A stretch of 64,000 nt of DNA from Paraburkholderia sp. PGU19 (GTDB lineage Bacteria; Pseudomonadota; Gammaproteobacteria; Burkholderiales; Burkholderiaceae), in NCBI RefSeq assembly GCF_013426915.1, contig NZ_AP023181.1:744001-808000 (forward strand). Direction: 5' to 3'. The notes beneath the pieces were generated by a model that worked only from the letters and a program-made list of their open reading frames with translations, was not told the origin of the DNA and searched no databases. The translations under genes and the position numbers were made by a program. Positions 61,886-64,000 of this stretch are shown in pieces (position 1 is the first letter of the stretch; the number at the start of each line of letters is the position of its first letter).

Positions 61886-62160
61886 GATCCGCGACCACTA
61901 TTTGTGTCACAGTCAGCACGCGCTGGAAAACCCGCGTGCGACATCCTGATTCGCGTGTCAGGAAATCCTTAACGCCGCGCGTGCCCGCAAGCCCATGCCC
62001 GTACGTAAAAACCCTTGTACGTCAGCGACTCGCGCTCTGCTTCCCAGGGAAATCCTGACGCTTCAAATCAGCATTTCCTGAGCACACAATCCGCCGCCGC
62101 CGATTGGTGCTGCATCGTGTTAGCCCTAGCATTGGGTCATCGGGCATGGGGGAGACGCAC

Positions 62161-62370
62161 ATGTATGACGACGCTTCGAACGCACTGCCGCTGTACGTGA
62201 TCGATTTGCGCGCGTGGATCAGCGACTGGTACGACCATGCGTTCAAGGTGGGACTCGTTCACCCGCCCTTTACGCTCGACGAATCGACAGCCGACCGGCT
62301 CGAAGGTTATTTCAAGGCGGGACTGACGCCGGCCGAGGGCGCGATTGCGTTTTTCGGCGTCGTGCATTGA
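62161..62370 (+). CDS. Hypothetical 69-aa protein
   Basis: The product reads MYDDASNALPLYVIDLRAWI and ends LTPAEGAIAFFGVVH. GGGGGAG lies 6 nt before ATG 62161. It contains a WISDWYDHAFKVGLVHPPFT segment with several aromatics. It is soluble. The next gene starts 9 bp later, so the two form an operon. The family is not recognised. Confidence 0.65.
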   Translation: MYDDASNALPLYVIDLRAWISDWYDHAFKVGLVHPPFTLDESTADRLEGYFKAGLTPAEGAIAFFGVVH

Positions 62371-62379
62371 GGGTTGGGC

Positions 62380-62664
62380 ATGAGATTCGACGAATTCGAC
62401 GCGCGCCTGTCGCGGCTGCTACGGGCGCTGCCCGACGGGACCATCGCCGAACTGACGGACGGCATGATCGCGTGGTGGGGTGGCGCGCGGACCATCTACG
62501 CCTGGATCGGCGACGGCGGCCGCAACCAGCCGGGTGCACGCGAACTCGACCTGGCCGACGACTGGGGCCAGTTCCACGACTGGCTCGCGGCATGGATCGA
62601 CGAGCCGCGCTTCAGCACGCGGCCCGAGAAGCTCGGCCGCGATACCGCGCAGACGGACGCGTGA
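62380..62664 (+). CDS. Hypothetical 94-aa protein
   Basis: The product starts MRFDEFDARLSRLLRALPDG and contains MIAWWGGARTIYAWIGDGGR and WGQFHDWLAAWIDEPRFSTR. It is rich in Trp and Asp, soluble and probably small-globular. GAGGG precedes ATG 62380. It follows the 69-aa gene by 9 bp. The family is not recognised. Confidence 0.65.
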   Translation: MRFDEFDARLSRLLRALPDGTIAELTDGMIAWWGGARTIYAWIGDGGRNQPGARELDLADDWGQFHDWLAAWIDEPRFSTRPEKLGRDTAQTDA

Positions 62665-62710
62665 CGCGCGTTCTTCACGCGCCACACCTGCCGCGCCTGC
62701 GTTTTAGACC

Positions 62711-63196
62711 TCACACGAACGGCGCTTCATCCGCCGCATGCTGCTCGGTCTTTGCGACGCGCTTCTTCATCGACGCCGGATCGCGCACGATCGTCACCGC
62801 GCACGGCGCATAGGCGAGCACCTGACGCGCGACGGAGCCGATCAGCCAGCGGTCGAACGGCGTATGCCCGCGATGCCCGACGACGAGATGATCGATGCCG
62901 TGCTGCTCCGCGTAGAGCACGATCTCTTTCGCCGGCTGGCCGATCACGAGATCGAACTCGGCGTGATCGTTCGATGACGTGAGCTTCGCCTTGATGTCGT
63001 CGAGCACTTCGTTCGCGTGACGCAACTCGTAGTCGACCATTTCCTTTCTTTCGAGCTCGATCGCGCCCCAGTCCGGCGCGCGCGCGACGACGAGCACATG
63101 CAGGCGCGCATCGAAGCGCTTCGCCAGATCGACTGCGAACGCGACGGCGTGCCGCGCGGACGGCGAGCCGTCATAACCTGCCAGGATGTTCTGCAT
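62711..63196 (-). CDS. Universal stress protein (UspA family)
   Basis: The 161-aa product starts MQNILAGYDGSPSARHAVAF and has the ATP-binding motif G-2X-G-9X-G-S in VVGHRGHTPFDRWLIGSVAR. AVTIVRDP closes the domain and a 20-residue tail follows. It is a cytoplasmic nucleotide-binding stress protein. GGGAGC precedes the ATG. A 54-aa gene lies 62 bp upstream on the same strand and may be co-transcribed. Confidence 0.93.
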   Translation of the reverse strand: MQNILAGYDGSPSARHAVAFAVDLAKRFDARLHVLVVARAPDWGAIELERKEMVDYELRHANEVLDDIKAKLTSSNDHAEFDLVIGQPAKEIVLYAEQHGIDHLVVGHRGHTPFDRWLIGSVARQVLAYAPCAVTIVRDPASMKKRVAKTEQHAADEAPFV

Positions 63197-63258
63197 GATT
63201 CGCTCCCTTCCGGTTTGAACCGGTGCGAGCCTTGATTGAGCGACGCGTTTGCTGTTGG

Positions 63259-63423
63259 TCAGTTGTCGTCGCTTCGGCTCGGAAGATGCTCGTGCGGGAC
63301 GGGCTCGGCCGCGTCGGCGTCGGGAAGGTCGTCTTTCGCGGGCTTGGCCGGCTGCTTGCCGGATGTGGTTTGCGCGGGGTCGAGGGGTTTGGCGGTCGGC
63401 TCAGCGGACGGATCGGAGGGCAT
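63259..63423 (-). CDS. 54-aa proline-rich acidic protein
   Basis: From ATG 63423 the product reads MPSDPSAEPTAKPLDPAQTT, SGKQPAKPAKDDLPDADAAE and ends HLPSRSDDN. It is low-complexity (Pro, Ala, Asp, Lys), so probably disordered. AGGAG lies 7 nt before the ATG and codon use is host-like. It lies 62 bp upstream of the uspA-type gene on the same strand. The family is not recognised. Confidence 0.65.
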   Translation of the reverse strand: MPSDPSAEPTAKPLDPAQTTSGKQPAKPAKDDLPDADAAEPVPHEHLPSRSDDN

Positions 63424-63647
63424 GTTGTGCTCCTGCGCTGAAGATTGCTGTAGTTTCCATGATAGACCGCATTGCGGCGGCTGTTTGCGCGAAACACTGG
63501 CCCGGCAAGACGCGCGTTGCGGCGCTGCGCAAAACGGCGCGCACGGGCGCGGGCATGAACGGTGTGCGCCCGTCGCAGCAGGATCGTCCTAGTCTTCGCG
63601 CCGACGAAATGACACAGTAACGGGCGTATCCAGCCAGAGGAGCTTTC

Positions 63648-64000
63648 GTGTCCACGCCCGAACCGCTTTCCGCCCTTTCCACGCTTTCCACCCTTGCCAC
63701 CGTTACCTTCCGGCCTTTCACGCCCGACGACATCGCCGCCGCGCACGCGCTGTCGCTCGAGGTCAAGTGGCCGCATCGCGCCGACGACTGGCGCCTGGTC
63801 GCCGATGCCGGCAGCGGTTTTGTCGCGCTGAGTGGGGACCGCATCGTCGGCACGGCGCTGTGCTGGAAGTACGGCGAGGACGGTGCGTCGCTCGGGATGG
63901 TGATCGTCTCGCCGGATCAGCAAGGGCGAGGCATTGGACGCGAGTTGATGGAGCGTCTGCTCGAAATGCTCGGCAGCCGGACCACAGTGTTGCACGCAAC
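63648..64000 (+). CDS. GNAT-family N-acetyltransferase (truncated by window end)
   Basis: A GTG at 63648, preceded by AGAGGAG, opens a frame that continues past the window. The visible 117 residues include VTFRPFTPDDIAAAHALSLE (GNAT N-terminus), LSGDRIVGTALCWKYGEDGA and the acetyl-CoA motif VSPDQQGRGIGRELMERLLE. It transfers an acetyl group to an unknown acceptor. The N-terminal 15 residues are Ser/Thr/Leu-rich and not typical. Confidence 0.88.
   Translation, partial: MSTPEPLSALSTLSTLATVTFRPFTPDDIAAAHALSLEVKWPHRADDWRLVADAGSGFVALSGDRIVGTALCWKYGEDGASLGMVIVSPDQQGRGIGRELMERLLEMLGSRTTVLHA

Overview
The window looks like a high-GC betaproteobacterium of the Burkholderiaceae, most probably Paraburkholderia, Burkholderia or Caballeronia. 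The support is GC-rich codon use, an OmpC-type porin, PHB genes (phaB and a phasin), a DUF3563 mini-protein, many LysR regulators and MFS transporters, and a family-typical intergenic hairpin repeat. The accessory, catabolic content and the orphan or second-copy genes (Rieske subunit, SurE, ParA, flagellin) suggest a secondary chromosome or megaplasmid. That replicon assignment is inference. I saw no rRNA, tRNA, CRISPR array or insertion sequence.

Layout. 1-6.1 kb: a repeat copy, then an organosulfur locus with a DszA/NtaA-type flavin monooxygenase, a DszC/SfnB-type acyl-CoA-dehydrogenase-like enzyme and, divergently, an SsuA-C-B sulfonate importer. 6.1-6.6 kb: two decayed gene remnants. 6.6-10.4 kb: a minus-strand locus with an MFS carrier, an 81-aa protein, a CmcJ/NvfI-like oxygenase and a haloacetate-dehalogenase-like hydrolase, with a perfect 12-bp inverted repeat just upstream of the last three. 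10.6-15.3 kb: a nitroreductase fragment, a PRISE-like reductase, and a LysR regulator divergent from an old-yellow-enzyme/SDR operon. 15.4-22.2 kb: a membrane-anchored TlpA-like thioredoxin, a short flagellin with a sigma-28-like promoter, two MFS carriers, a LysR regulator and a VOC protein. 22.5-25.8 kb: a secreted 151-aa protein translationally coupled to an orphan Rieske subunit, then an M23 peptidase and a PBP7-type peptidase. 25.9-29.6 kb: LysR, an atypical SDR, an MdtG-like MFS and an IsdG-like protein.

29.6-37.2 kb is a galactoside-utilisation locus: a GH36 enzyme facing GH35, a sugar-binding protein and a YbiU/DUF1479 oxygenase, with a divergent AraC regulator. 37.3-46.4 kb holds LysR/quinone reductase, a possible orphan immunity-like protein, OmpW, an orphan ParA, a hydrolase, an aminotransferase and a Tat-exported metallophosphatase. 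46.4-46.9 kb holds a 24-bp inverted repeat and the second copy of the repeat seen at position 1. 47-53.7 kb: SurE, a porin, a membrane protein, an aromatic-acid MFS carrier, and GntR plus a LysR with two helix-turn-helix domains.

53.8-55.7 kb is a PHB module: phaB is followed by two very small genes (a five-cysteine 59-aa protein and a 52-aa single-span membrane protein), and a phasin lies upstream. 55.9-61.4 kb is a translationally coupled signalling cluster with a hybrid membrane kinase, a REC-PAS-kinase, a NarL-type regulator and a periplasmic binding protein. The right end has small unknown genes, a UspA protein, a 54-aa proline-rich acidic protein and a truncated GNAT acetyltransferase.

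Limits: all family calls come from reading motifs by eye. No searches were run. Start codons were chosen from Shine-Dalgarno positions and family N-termini.
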